The notes: generated by a model from the letters alone, not told the origin. Counted from the first letter of the stretch, positions 1-6,443 are shown. The stretch is DNA of 9,259 bases from Phycisphaerales bacterium (GCA_028288905.1 JAQGHJ010000611.1:1-9259); one strand, 5' to 3'. Numbers and translations: made by a program.

Positions 1-360
1 CTCGCCCGCCCGGGCGTCTGCCGATTCGCGGGCGAGCAGAACGCGGACGCCCGCGGTCGTCTCCGACACGCCTAACAGTCCCGACCGGCGGCTGGTCAGG
101 TCCTCCAGTTCGGCCACGGACTGTCCGCCCTCGCGTGCGAGGCAGGACAGCAGGCCCGGATCAAGGTCGTCCGATCGGGTTCCCATCATGAGCCCGCCCG
201 TCGGCGTGAAGCCCATGCTCGTGTCGATGCACCGGCCGCCCCGGACGGCGGCCAGGCTCGCCCCGTTGCCCATGATCGCCTTCCCGCCGGCGGCGGCCGG
301 GCCGGCGACGCGGGAGAGTTCGGCCAGTAGGTACGTCCACGACGTCGACCTCGGCCCGCG
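1..360 (-). pseudogene. ackA: Acetate kinase remnant, N-terminal part lost, continues beyond left edge
   Basis: Reading the minus strand from 360 down to 1 gives an uninterrupted acetate kinase segment: STSWTYLLAELSRV, then GNGASLAAV, then DTSMGFTPTGGLMMGTRS, then a stretch ending SRRSGLLGVSE. These are signature blocks of the ASKHA-fold enzyme that interconverts acetyl phosphate plus ADP and acetate plus ATP. The frame stays open upstream, but no acetate kinase N-terminus follows. Where the family has GFHG (a catalytic His) the frame reads GPRS, and the HLGNG block (another catalytic His) is shortened to IMGNG. Further upstream, another frame reads EAGVV, which may be the next piece after a frameshift; this is weak. 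The only in-frame ATG nearby sits in IMGNG, far too late for a working enzyme. I infer a decayed gene. The C-terminal half lies outside the window and could not be judged. Confidence 0.8.
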
Positions 361-445
361 CCCATCGGCGGCCAACGACTCCCGCCTCCGAGCGTTCGCG
401 TCGTTCGGCCCGGCGGGCGTGACCTCGCGCCGTCCGCGGGATGCG

Positions 446-1702
446 TCAACGCGCGGCAACCAAGAGCGACGCGTCGTCCTGGGAAGTCGTGGCCGACGCG
501 GTCCCCGGCAGCGTGAGCCGAAACGTCGAACCCGCTCCGAGCGCGGACTCGACCGTCAGTTCGGCCCCGAGCAACTTGGCCGCCTGCGACGCGATGGCCA
601 GCCCCAGCCCCACGCCCGACTGCCCCCGGACGTCCCCCCGCCGAAACGCGTCGAAGATGCGGACCAACTGGTCCGGGGCGATCCCCGGTCCCTCGTCGGA
701 AACCCAAACGGACACGCCGGCCGGGTCGGCGTCGTCGACCCCGACCCGAACGGTGCCCCCGCCGCCGTACTTCAACGCGTTGCCCAGGAGGTTCTGCAGC
801 ACGACCCCGATCAGTTCCCCGTCCGACGTCACCGCCGTCCCGGGCGGCACCTCGACCGCCACCAGGGTCCCCCTAGTGGTGGCCTCGTGCGCGAACTGAC
901 TCGCGACCCGCTCGGCGACGGCCCGCAAGTCGACCCGCACGCCCGCGGGCGGGCTCCCCGGCTGCCGGAGCCGCTCGTGTTCGAGCATCTGCCGCATGCC
1001 CCTGACGGTGGCGTCGATCGACTTGCGGGCGAGGCCGAGGGCGTCCTCCGCGGCCGCGAAGCCGCCGGCGGACCGGAGTTCCAGCGCCAGGACCTGCAGG
1101 GTCAGCGTGACGCTTCCGAGGTTGTTGTTCATGTCGTGCGACAGGAACGAGAGGAACTTCAACTCCGTCTCTGCCGCCGCCCGCAGGAGCGCGTTCTTCT
1201 CCCCCACCAGCGCGATGACGGACTGCTGGAGCATCACGTCGATCGCCGCGTGCAGGGCGACCGACTCGGCCGCCTCCAGCCGCCGGCGCAGCCCGGCCTC
1301 GACGTGTTGCACCGTGATGGCCCGCAGCAGGCGGTCCTCCTGCATCACCTCGACCACGTCGAACCTCAGGCGGAATCGGGACAGCCCCTGCGACGGCGCG
1401 CACCGGATCAGGTCGCCGATCAGCTCGGGGTCGTCCGACGCCAGCGCGTCGGCGATCGCCGCGAGGATCTGCGGCGTCGAGTCCTTCAGTTCGTCGAACG
1501 TCAGGTGTCGCATCTGCGGCATCGCCTCCCGGACGGCGACGTCCCATGCCCGGGTGATCCGGCCCGCCTCCTCCCGCAGGACTTCGGCCAGCTCGGGGAA
1601 GGCCTGGTGGGTGAGCTGGGCGATCAGCGGGTTCGACGCCCGCTCGCCGCGCCGGGTGAATAAGAGTCTGCCGATGCTGGCGTTGTATAGGGCGGTGTCC
1701 AT
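446..1702 (-). CDS. Soluble sensor histidine kinase (RsbRD-like N-terminus, HisKA, HATPase_c)
   Basis: This 418-residue protein has no membrane segment or signal peptide, so it should sense a cytoplasmic signal or be driven by a partner. Residues about 25-165 are helical and resemble the RsbRD-type N-terminal sensory domain. The dimerisation and phosphoacceptor helix holds SFLSHDMNNNLGSV with His189, followed by Asp-Met-Asn-Asn rather than the common Glu-Leu-Arg. The ATPase part has the N box LQNLLGNALKYG (Asn304, Asn308), the G1 box SDEGPG (336-340), the F box IFDAF (349-353) and the G2 box GVGLGLAIA (from 363). All key residues for autophosphorylation are present. The start is backed by GAGGAT at 1708-1713, five bases before the ATG. 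No response regulator is in the window, so its partner is unknown. The stop lies close to the decayed acetate kinase on the same strand. Confidence 0.95.
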   Translation of the reverse strand: MDTALYNASIGRLLFTRRGERASNPLIAQLTHQAFPELAEVLREEAGRITRAWDVAVREAMPQMRHLTFDELKDSTPQILAAIADALASDDPELIGDLIRCAPSQGLSRFRLRFDVVEVMQEDRLLRAITVQHVEAGLRRRLEAAESVALHAAIDVMLQQSVIALVGEKNALLRAAAETELKFLSFLSHDMNNNLGSVTLTLQVLALELRSAGGFAAAEDALGLARKSIDATVRGMRQMLEHERLRQPGSPPAGVRVDLRAVAERVASQFAHEATTRGTLVAVEVPPGTAVTSDGELIGVVLQNLLGNALKYGGGGTVRVGVDDADPAGVSVWVSDEGPGIAPDQLVRIFDAFRRGDVRGQSGVGLGLAIASQAAKLLGAELTVESALGAGSTFRLTLPGTASATTSQDDASLLVAAR

Positions 1703-1707
1703 TGAAG

Positions 1708-1713
1708 ATCCTC
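1708..1713 (-). promoter_or_regulatory. Ribosome binding site of the histidine kinase
   Basis: The minus strand reads GAGGAT here, ending five bases before the ATG at 1702. It supports that ATG over later starts. Confidence 0.6.
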
Positions 1714-2047
1714 ATCGAAGCCGCGGTCGATCCCGTCGGACGGACAGTGCGTTCGTCGGGCGGGCGAGAACGCGTCCGACGTCCGGAAGCGGGGTGGGGC
1801 ACGACAGGTCAAACTTCGACCCGGGCTGATAAACCGACGCGGCAAGCGAAAGCGGTGGCGAGACAGCCCTCTCCGCCCGCAGCAGCCGTGAACCGCCAGC
1901 GTTACAGCCCGTCCGTGGAACCGACGGCGGCGGCGGCGATTGGGGGGGTATGCGTAAAGGTCTAGGTAGAACGCAAGCTGAACGGCGCCACCGCGGCCGT
2001 GACGCCGGTCGAGGACGTAGACCAAACCTTCTTCTAACGAGTCCGGG
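1714..2047. other. Non-coding stretch upstream of the kinase
   Basis: No recognisable gene was found. It must hold the promoter of the minus-strand kinase, but I see no confident -35/-10 pair. A short plus-strand stretch at 1978-2037 reads LNGATAAVTPVEDVDQTFF and stops. It follows a stop codon in the same frame (ending at 1965) and has no start, so it may be the tail of a lost gene or chance. Confidence 0.4.
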
Positions 2048-2395
2048 CTACGCGGCGAGCGGCAGGCCGCGCAGCGCGACCTTCAGGCGGCCGCCGCGCC
2101 AGGCGCCCTCGACCGCGGCCCGCGTCAGGTGACGGTCCAGGCCCCGGTCGCGGTACAAGGCATGCACGCTGACGCGGGCGAGGTGGGCTGTGCCGGCCGG
2201 CCCATTCCCGCCCGAAGGCGTAGCCGACCACCTTCCCGTCCGCTACGACGACCTCAGCGACGGTATTAGCCGTCGCTCCCGATGCCCCCGGAACAACGTC
2301 AACTCCACATGACCGCCGGTTGCCACCCAACCCCGGGGAGCCGTGACCAAGGATCGGGCATCCTCGAGCTCGGCCGCGATGATCGATCGTATCCG
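2048..2395 (-). pseudogene. GNAT acetyltransferase remnant broken over three frames
   Basis: Three consecutive minus-strand segments in different frames join into one GNAT-like protein. Segment 2395-2288 reads RIRSIIAAELEDAR and then GGHVELTLFR. Segment 2291-about 2190 reads VAEVVVADGKVVGYAFG, typical of strands beta2 to beta4. Segment 2191-2048 reads TAHLARVSVHALYRDRGL followed by DRHLTRAAVEGAW and a stop at 2048-2050. It matches the acetyl-CoA binding loop, although the usual second Gly of RxxGxG is Asp here. Two frameshifts, near 2290 and near 2190, separate the parts. GNAT enzymes move an acetyl group from acetyl-CoA to an amine; the substrate cannot be told. No start codon was found. It is either a real pseudogene or an intact gene spoiled by two sequencing indels; an intact GNAT gene lies nearby on the other strand. 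Confidence 0.55.
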
Positions 2396-2662
2396 AATAC
2401 CGTTCCCCGAGCTGCCGGGCCCCTCTCACAATCGGCGGGGGGGCGGGCGATGGCCGTCTCTTACCGCGGCATGCGTACTAGGCCGTGGGCGTCGGGGGCA
2501 GGATCGGTCGTCGAGCCCGGGAAGGGGTGAACCGCACGTCTAGGACGCCACGGGAAGTTCTCCGGTTCGATTAGTACCACCTCGAAATTCTGCCGTCTGC
2601 CCGGTGGCGGCCGCATAGCCGCAGTTTCCGGTGCTAAATTACTTTCGGAGGCCGTAAACTAA

Positions 2663-2770
2663 AGCGGTCGGATCGCACCGATCCTCCAACAGGCGCACCT
2701 CATCAAGTACCACCGCGGGGAGCCGACGATCATCGACCGCGAAGGGTTGGAAGAGGCTGTCCGGCGAGTG
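2663..2770 (+). pseudogene. C-terminal winged-helix remnant of a Crp/Fnr-family regulator
   Basis: From 2681 the plus strand reads ILQQAHLIKYHRGEPTIIDR and then EGLEEAV. This is the end of the recognition helix, the beta-hairpin wing and the following helix of Crp/Fnr regulators, where the usual pattern is L-x-x-A-G-L-I-x-Y-x-R-G-x-I-T-I-x-D-R-x-G-L-E. The cyclic-nucleotide-like sensor domain and the first HTH helix are missing, and a stop codon at 2660-2662 lies directly upstream in frame. After about 2770 similarity ends but the frame stays open into the GNAT gene. A fragment this short cannot bind DNA like a full regulator, so I read it as a deletion scar. The family call rests on a stretch of roughly 30 residues. 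Confidence 0.6.
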
Positions 2771-2847
2771 TTCGCCGGTAACGAGCCGGATGTACGAGAA
2801 CGTGATGGGGTTGCCGTGGGGCACCGCCAGGTCGGGCGGGCGGGACC

Positions 2848-2854
2848 GGAGAGG
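2848..2854 (+). promoter_or_regulatory. Ribosome binding site that decides the GNAT start
   Basis: GGAGAGG at 2848-2854 is six bases before the GTG at 2861. It abuts the ATG at 2855 with no spacer and is fifteen bases from the ATG at 2870, so GTG 2861 is the best-placed start. Confidence 0.55.
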
Positions 2855-2860
2855 ATGTTA

Positions 2861-3418
2861 GTGACCGTGATGGACGCTCCGCCAACGCGCGATGAAACCG
2901 GCGACCCGTGGACCACGCGGGGCGGCGTCGGGGTCATGATCCGCCCAATCGCCGGCGACGACGAGGAGGGGATGGCCCGGTTCCACCGCTCCCTGTCGCC
3001 GGAGACGGTCTACACCCGGTACTTCAACGTCGCGAAGCTCAGCGTCCGCACCGCCCCCGCGCGGCTCGACCGCGTCTGCCACCCCGCGCCGGACGACGAG
3101 ACGGTCCTCGTGGTCGAGACGGCGACGGCGGCCGCGTCGGGCCGGCGGATCGTCGGCGTCGGACGCCTGTCGGTGTTGCCCGGCGGCGGCGGGGCCGCCG
3201 AGGTGGCGTTCCTGGTCTGCGACTCGTTCCAGCGGCAAGGGCTCGGGTCGGAACTCCTGCGGCGGCTCGTCGAGGCCGCGGGCCGGCGGGGGCTCCGGCA
3301 CCTCCGCGCGCACCTCCTGCCCGGCAACGTCGCGATGCGGGCGCTCTGCCTGCGGGCGGGGATGCGGCTCGCCGGCGGTCTCGAGGAGCAGGAGATCCGG
3401 GCGGAAATAGACCTGTGA
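2861..3418 (+). CDS. GNAT-family N-acetyltransferase
   Basis: This 185-residue single-domain protein resembles the acetyltransferase domain found at the C-terminus of Pat-type protein acetyltransferases. The front reads TTRGGVGVMIRPI, then DDEEGMARFHRSLSPETVYTRYF (split here: DDEEGMARFH, RSLSPETVYTRYF), matching the usual 'RPI..ED...FH..LS..SVY.RYF' opening. The acetyl-CoA pyrophosphate loop QRQGLG is at residues 124-129, followed by helix SELLRRLVEAA. The C-terminal part NVAMRALCLRAGM (about 156-168) is the typical beta5/alpha4 region. Substrate is unknown; small molecules or protein lysines are possible. GTG at 2861 is chosen for its ribosome site. The open frame extends upstream to 2663 through a Crp/Fnr fragment, and automatic annotation could begin at TTG 2747 and falsely include it. 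Confidence 0.85.
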   Translation: MTVMDAPPTRDETGDPWTTRGGVGVMIRPIAGDDEEGMARFHRSLSPETVYTRYFNVAKLSVRTAPARLDRVCHPAPDDETVLVVETATAAASGRRIVGVGRLSVLPGGGGAAEVAFLVCDSFQRQGLGSELLRRLVEAAGRRGLRHLRAHLLPGNVAMRALCLRAGMRLAGGLEEQEIRAEIDL

Positions 3419-3806
3419 GCGGGGCCGAACGAGTCGCCTCTTTGAAAAGTTTGGGTCACGGCGGCAACGCTGTTGGAGGCACTGGGCGCTCTCGGAGCTC
3501 GTCCTCCACGTGACACGATCCACGTCCCTTCTCATATACTTCGCGAACAGGGCTCCATAGAATGGCCTAACGGCCCGACGACCGAGTCACCCAGCCGCAC
3601 TTCTCCCGCTGTCTGCCTCCCTCGCCCTCCCGTAAGGCCTCCAGAACCGCCATGACCGTGTCCCGCCGTGGCGGCGTATTGGTCCCACGCGGAGTGGGTC
3701 AACGCGAGAAACAACCTTCGTGTCGGGAGCCTCGTTCCGATCGCTGGCTGGGAGGCGGCGGAGCGGTAGGGACGCCCGGACCGCCACGCGGACCGGACCC
3801 CAAAAT
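3419..3806. other. Gene-free stretch between GNAT and the coupled pair
   Basis: No supported gene was found. A small inverted repeat lies at 3684-3698 (CCCAC, five-base loop, GTGGG), flanked by TTGG on the left and TCAA on the right. It has no T run, so it is not a clear terminator. The promoter of the downstream pair should lie here but no consensus stands out. Confidence 0.4.
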
Positions 3807-3811
3807 GGAGG
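3807..3811 (+). promoter_or_regulatory. Ribosome binding site of the small protein gene
   Basis: GGAGG at 3807-3811 is six bases before ATG 3818 but directly touches ATG 3812, so 3818 is the better start. Confidence 0.7.
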
Positions 3812-3817
3812 ATGGCC

Positions 3818-4078
3818 ATGCCGACGGCACGGGATGAAATCGAACTCTTCCTACTTGAGAACTCGACGGGGGAGTTCCGGCGGTTGGACGTGGCGATCGT
3901 GTACGCCGAGTCCATGCTGCAGGAGCTCGAAGCGGCCGTCCTCGAGTGGGAGCAGGCCGCCGCGGGACTGCGGCGTCAGAGGGGCGAGTCGAATCGCTGT
4001 GCCCGAACTGACGGGGCGTACGAACGCGACGCGCTCGCACGGTGCGGCGCAGACCTCTCTTCCAAGAGGCGAAAATGA
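3818..4078 (+). CDS. Small helical protein of unknown function, coupled to the next gene
   Basis: I do not recognise this 86-residue protein. It opens with an acidic stretch (MPTARDEIELFLLENSTGEF). A long amphipathic helix follows at about residues 22-53, with LDVAIVYAESMLQELEAAVL then EWEQAAAGLRR, which could form a coiled coil. The tail from about residue 54 is polar and basic with two cysteines and ends SSKRRK. It has no signal peptide or membrane segment. A strong GGAGG supports the start. Its stop codon overlaps the start of the 225-residue eRF1-like protein as ATGA, so the two are probably translated together and may act as partners. A DNA- or RNA-binding partner or antitoxin-like role can be imagined from the coupling, but nothing in the sequence shows it. 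Confidence 0.7.
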   Translation: MPTARDEIELFLLENSTGEFRRLDVAIVYAESMLQELEAAVLEWEQAAAGLRRQRGESNRCARTDGAYERDALARCGADLSSKRRK

Positions 4079-4752
4079 AACGCGAAACGCTCGGATCGCA
4101 CCGGTCCACCTACGACGCAGTCTTCCAGCATCCCGTCGCCCGCAACCTCGACTGGCGTGACCTGCGGTCGATGCTCGGCTCACTGTCCGAGGTGGAAGAG
4201 GCGGGCAGCGGCACCGTGAAGTTCACGCGGAACGGGCAGTCGCTGACCCTCCACCCGCCGCGTCACAAGGACTTCTCCGACGTCCACGCCCTGATGGACG
4301 TCCGCCACTTTCTCGAACGCTCGGGCGTCGAGGCACCGGAAGAGCCTGCCGCGGGCGTCCACCTGCTCGTCGTCATCGACCACCGGGAGGCGCGTGTCTA
4401 CCGGGCCGAGATCCGCGGGTCCGTGCCCCAGCGGGTCGTGCCGTACACCCCGGGCGGCTTCGGCCGCCACCTGCACGACGTGCGGGAGGACGGCGACGGC
4501 CACCGAAAGCCGGAGCGGAAGAGCTACTACGAGTCGGTCGCGAATACTCTGAACGGTGCGGAGCAGATCCTGCTGTTCGGCAGCGGCACCGGGGCGAGCA
4601 GCGCCATGGACCAGTTGCTCGCCGCGCTGAGGCGCGACCACGCGGACGTCGCGGGTCGGGACGTCGGCTCGCACGTGGTCGACGCGCAGCACCTGACCGA
4701 GCACGAGCTCCTGGCGAAGGCGAGGGATTTCTACGCCAACGTCGCCTCGTAG
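4075..4752 (+). CDS. Two-domain protein: HicA-like N-terminus plus eRF1-like (baeRF-type) C-terminus
   Basis: Start ATG 4075 overlaps the upstream stop (ATGA), with AGAGG at 4065-4069 five bases before it; the protein is 225 residues. Residues about 26-84 run LDWRDLRSMLGSLSEV, then VKFTRNGQSLTLHPP, then a helix ending RHFLERSG. This order of helix, strands with a basic hairpin, and helix recalls the HicA double-stranded-RNA-binding fold, but the HicA catalytic His is not obvious. Residues about 95-220 begin HLLVVIDHREARVYRAE, contain RKPERKSYYESVANTL, then AEQILLFGSGTGASSAMDQL, and end HLTEHELLAKARDFY. That order matches the C-terminal RNase-H-like/L7Ae-like half of eRF1-related bacterial proteins (baeRF), which are predicted to act on or near ribosomes. 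No GGQ-type peptide-release motif is present. Assignment is by pattern memory, so both domain calls need a structure-based search. Role unknown, possibly ribosome-linked stress response. Confidence 0.85.
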   Translation: MKRETLGSHRSTYDAVFQHPVARNLDWRDLRSMLGSLSEVEEAGSGTVKFTRNGQSLTLHPPRHKDFSDVHALMDVRHFLERSGVEAPEEPAAGVHLLVVIDHREARVYRAEIRGSVPQRVVPYTPGGFGRHLHDVREDGDGHRKPERKSYYESVANTLNGAEQILLFGSGTGASSAMDQLLAALRRDHADVAGRDVGSHVVDAQHLTEHELLAKARDFYANVAS

Positions 4753-4802
4753 CTTCCGAGGCGTTAACGACCACCCATTCGGTGGCCACGAGCAAACACG
4801 GA

Positions 4803-4817
4803 AGATCGGAAGAGCAC
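4803..4817 (+). other. Exact 15-base match to the Illumina TruSeq adapter start
   Basis: The bases AGATCGGAAGAGCAC equal the first fifteen bases of the standard TruSeq read-1 adapter. The match ends there (genome CAAAC, adapter ACGTC). A chance match of this length in a window this size is very unlikely but not impossible. It lies in the gap before the zinc ribbon gene. Confidence 0.6.
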
Positions 4818-4824
4818 CAAACGC

Positions 4825-5130
4825 ATTGCCGGTACCGGATACGATCAGGAGGAGTCTTACCTCCACCCAAGGGACCAAGACCTCCTCGCGAGAAAGCGGG
4901 CCGAACTCGACGCCCGGCGTTCTGAAGCTGCCGCCCTGAGGTGCCCGCGCTGCGCGGCTTCCATGGCGGAGGTCGTGGTCGAGCACGTGAAGGTCGACCG
5001 CTGCACCACGTGCGGCGGCGCGTTCCTGGACCAGGGGGAACTCGAGGTCCTTACCCACGCCGAGTCGGGCGGCCTCTTCAGGCACCTTTTCTCGATGCGG
5101 TTTGGTGAGCGGCTCGCGGCGGCCCGATAA
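4825..5130 (+). CDS. TFIIB-type zinc ribbon protein (zf-TFIIB), start codon missing or non-canonical
   Basis: A clear zf-TFIIB family protein is readable on the plus strand up to TAA 5128-5130. A charged helical lead (DQDLLARKRAELDARRSEAA) precedes the ribbon: LRCPRCAASMAEVVVEHVKV then DRCTTCGGAFLDQGELEVL. Counted from 4825, the zinc ligands are Cys40, Cys43, Cys60 and Cys63. GGxxLDxGELE after the second knuckle is the family hallmark. The frame is open from 4768 (stop 4765-4767), but it holds no ATG, GTG or TTG before the first zinc knuckle. The first in-frame ATG (at residue 47) would lose half the zinc site. The coordinate given uses an ATT at 4825, which has GGAAGAG at 4808-4814 ten bases upstream. 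That run lies inside the adapter-like match, so it may be artificial. Otherwise the start was lost by mutation or misassembly. Function of the family is unknown. Confidence 0.7.
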   Translation: MAGTGYDQEESYLHPRDQDLLARKRAELDARRSEAAALRCPRCAASMAEVVVEHVKVDRCTTCGGAFLDQGELEVLTHAESGGLFRHLFSMRFGERLAAAR

Positions 5131-5378
5131 ACGCCGGGGCCGGACCGGCCAAGCGGGAACACATTTTCTCGGCCGAGAGCGTGAGAAGATCCGCAGATGA
5201 ACAAACTTTTACGTAACAATGTTTCCGAGCGTCTGGACGTCTCTCATCCCGCGCTGCGTCGCCCCTGCGTGTGGGAGGATGGAGCGCCCAGCCCGCTCGG
5301 TCACAACCTCCTCCGAAATCCCGCCGGAGCTGCGGAGCGACGGGAACGACGGCGCGTCCCATCGCCTGGGGGTCGGAG
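5131..5378. other. Gap upstream of the alcohol dehydrogenase
   Basis: No gene was supported. The dehydrogenase frame is open back to GTG 5271, but those codons give a basic, proline-rich stretch unlike the family, so I treat them as leader or promoter DNA. An AT-richer patch at about 5195-5225 is a possible promoter location. Confidence 0.35.
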
Positions 5379-6443
5379 ATGAAAAACTCGATGCGGGCCA
5401 CCGTCTTTCACGGCGTGAACGGCATCCGGGTCGACGAGGTGCCACGTCCTCGTCCCGGGGCCGGGGAAGCGGTCATCCGCGTCACGCTCACGACCATTTG
5501 CGGGACCGACCTTCACATCCTCCGCGGGGAGTACCCGGTTCGCCCCGGGCTCGTCATCGGGCACGAGCCGGTCGGCGTCATCGACGAACTGGGCGAGGGC
5601 GTCGTCGGGTACGCGGTCGGCGACCGAGTGCTGGTCGGTGCGATAACCCCCTGCGGACAGTGCCGGGGCTGTCTCTCCGGGCACCTGTCCCAATGCGGGC
5701 GCGGCGACGGGTACAAGGCCATCGGCGGGTGGCGGTTCGGCAACGACATCAACGGTGCCCAGGCCGAGTACCTCTTGGTCCCCCACGCCCAGGCGAACCT
5801 CGCGAAGATCCCGGACGGCCTGACCGACGAGCAGGTGGTGTTGCTCTCGGACATCGCATCGACCGGGTTCGGCGGTGCCGAGTCGGGGTCGGTCAAAATG
5901 GGTGACGCCGTCGCCGTCTTCGCGCAGGGACCGATCGGCCTCTGCGCGACGGCGGGCGCGAAACTCATGGGGGCGTCGCTCGTCATCGGCATCGACGGCG
6001 ACGAGGGACGGCTCGCCATGGCGCGGCGGATGGGGGCCGACGTCGTCCTCGATCACCGGAGCACCGACGTCGTCGCGGAGATCCTGAAACTGACGGGCGG
6101 CGTCGACGTCGCGATCGAGGCGCTTGGCACGCCGGGCACGTTCGAGAGCGCCCTCCGCTGCCTCCGGCCCGGCGGCACCCTGTCGAGCCTCGGCGTCTAC
6201 TCGGGGAAGCTCCAAGTGCCGCACGACGCGTTCTCCGCCGGCCTCGGCGACGTCCGGATCGTGACGACGCTCTGCCCCGGCGGGAAGGAACGCATGCGGC
6301 GGCTGATGAACATGGTGGAGTCGGCCCGCTTCGACCCGACGCCGCTCCTGACGCACGACTTTGCCCTCGCCAACATTGTCGAGGCCTACCGGCTCTTCGA
6401 GGACCGCCGGGACGGCGTCCTGAAAATCGCGATCCGCCCGTAG
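5379..6443 (+). CDS. Zinc-dependent alcohol dehydrogenase, probably NAD-linked
   Basis: This 354-residue medium-chain dehydrogenase oxidises an alcohol or reduces an aldehyde or ketone in the cytoplasm. From ATG 5379 the catalytic zinc ligands are Cys41 in TTICGTDLH, His62 and Glu63 in GHEPVG, and Asp158 in LSDIASTGFGGAE. The Asp in place of the usual Cys is the arrangement of Thermoanaerobacter brockii-type enzymes. The structural zinc loop has four Cys (92, 95, 98, 106). The cofactor fold shows AQGPIGLCA (about 182-190), and the second strand ends in Asp206 (VIGIDGDE), which favours NAD over NADP. The C-terminus has GGTLSSLGVYSG and ends DGVLKIAIRP. ATG 5379 has a G run at 5368-5372 six bases upstream. 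ATG 5391, four codons later, gives MRATVFHG, also a normal family start. Next to the stress protein gene, it may help dispose of reducing power. Confidence 0.93.
   Translation: MKNSMRATVFHGVNGIRVDEVPRPRPGAGEAVIRVTLTTICGTDLHILRGEYPVRPGLVIGHEPVGVIDELGEGVVGYAVGDRVLVGAITPCGQCRGCLSGHLSQCGRGDGYKAIGGWRFGNDINGAQAEYLLVPHAQANLAKIPDGLTDEQVVLLSDIASTGFGGAESGSVKMGDAVAVFAQGPIGLCATAGAKLMGASLVIGIDGDEGRLAMARRMGADVVLDHRSTDVVAEILKLTGGVDVAIEALGTPGTFESALRCLRPGGTLSSLGVYSGKLQVPHDAFSAGLGDVRIVTTLCPGGKERMRRLMNMVESARFDPTPLLTHDFALANIVEAYRLFEDRRDGVLKIAIRP

Noticed and set aside
188..1663. Long plus-strand ORF (491 codons) covering the kinase
   Set aside because: It is the antisense shadow of the histidine kinase and acetate kinase remnant; arginine/proline-rich with no domain.
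2639..2824. Minus-strand 61-codon ORF
   Set aside because: It overlaps the Crp/Fnr remnant antisense and matches no family; the plus-strand reading is better supported.
2747..2860. TTG-started N-terminal extension of the GNAT gene
   Set aside because: It encodes Crp/Fnr-like remnant and low-similarity residues, and GTG 2861 has the properly spaced ribosome site.
3668..3769. Short plus-strand frame reading MAAYWSHAEWVNARNNLR and continuing to a stop
   Set aside because: The residues look protein-like, but it is only 33 codons with no ribosome site or known family; kept only as a possible remnant.
3532..3915. Minus-strand 127-codon ORF
   Set aside because: It runs antisense into the small coupled gene, is basic and Ser/Gly-rich, and has no recognised motif.
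4771..4785. Hairpin CCACC-CATTC-GGTGG after the eRF1-like gene
   Set aside because: The five-base stem has no following T run, which is too weak to call a terminator.
5271..5378. GTG-started extension of the alcohol dehydrogenase
   Set aside because: The extra 36 residues are basic and Pro/Ser-rich, unlike family members, which begin near the MRATVFHG block.
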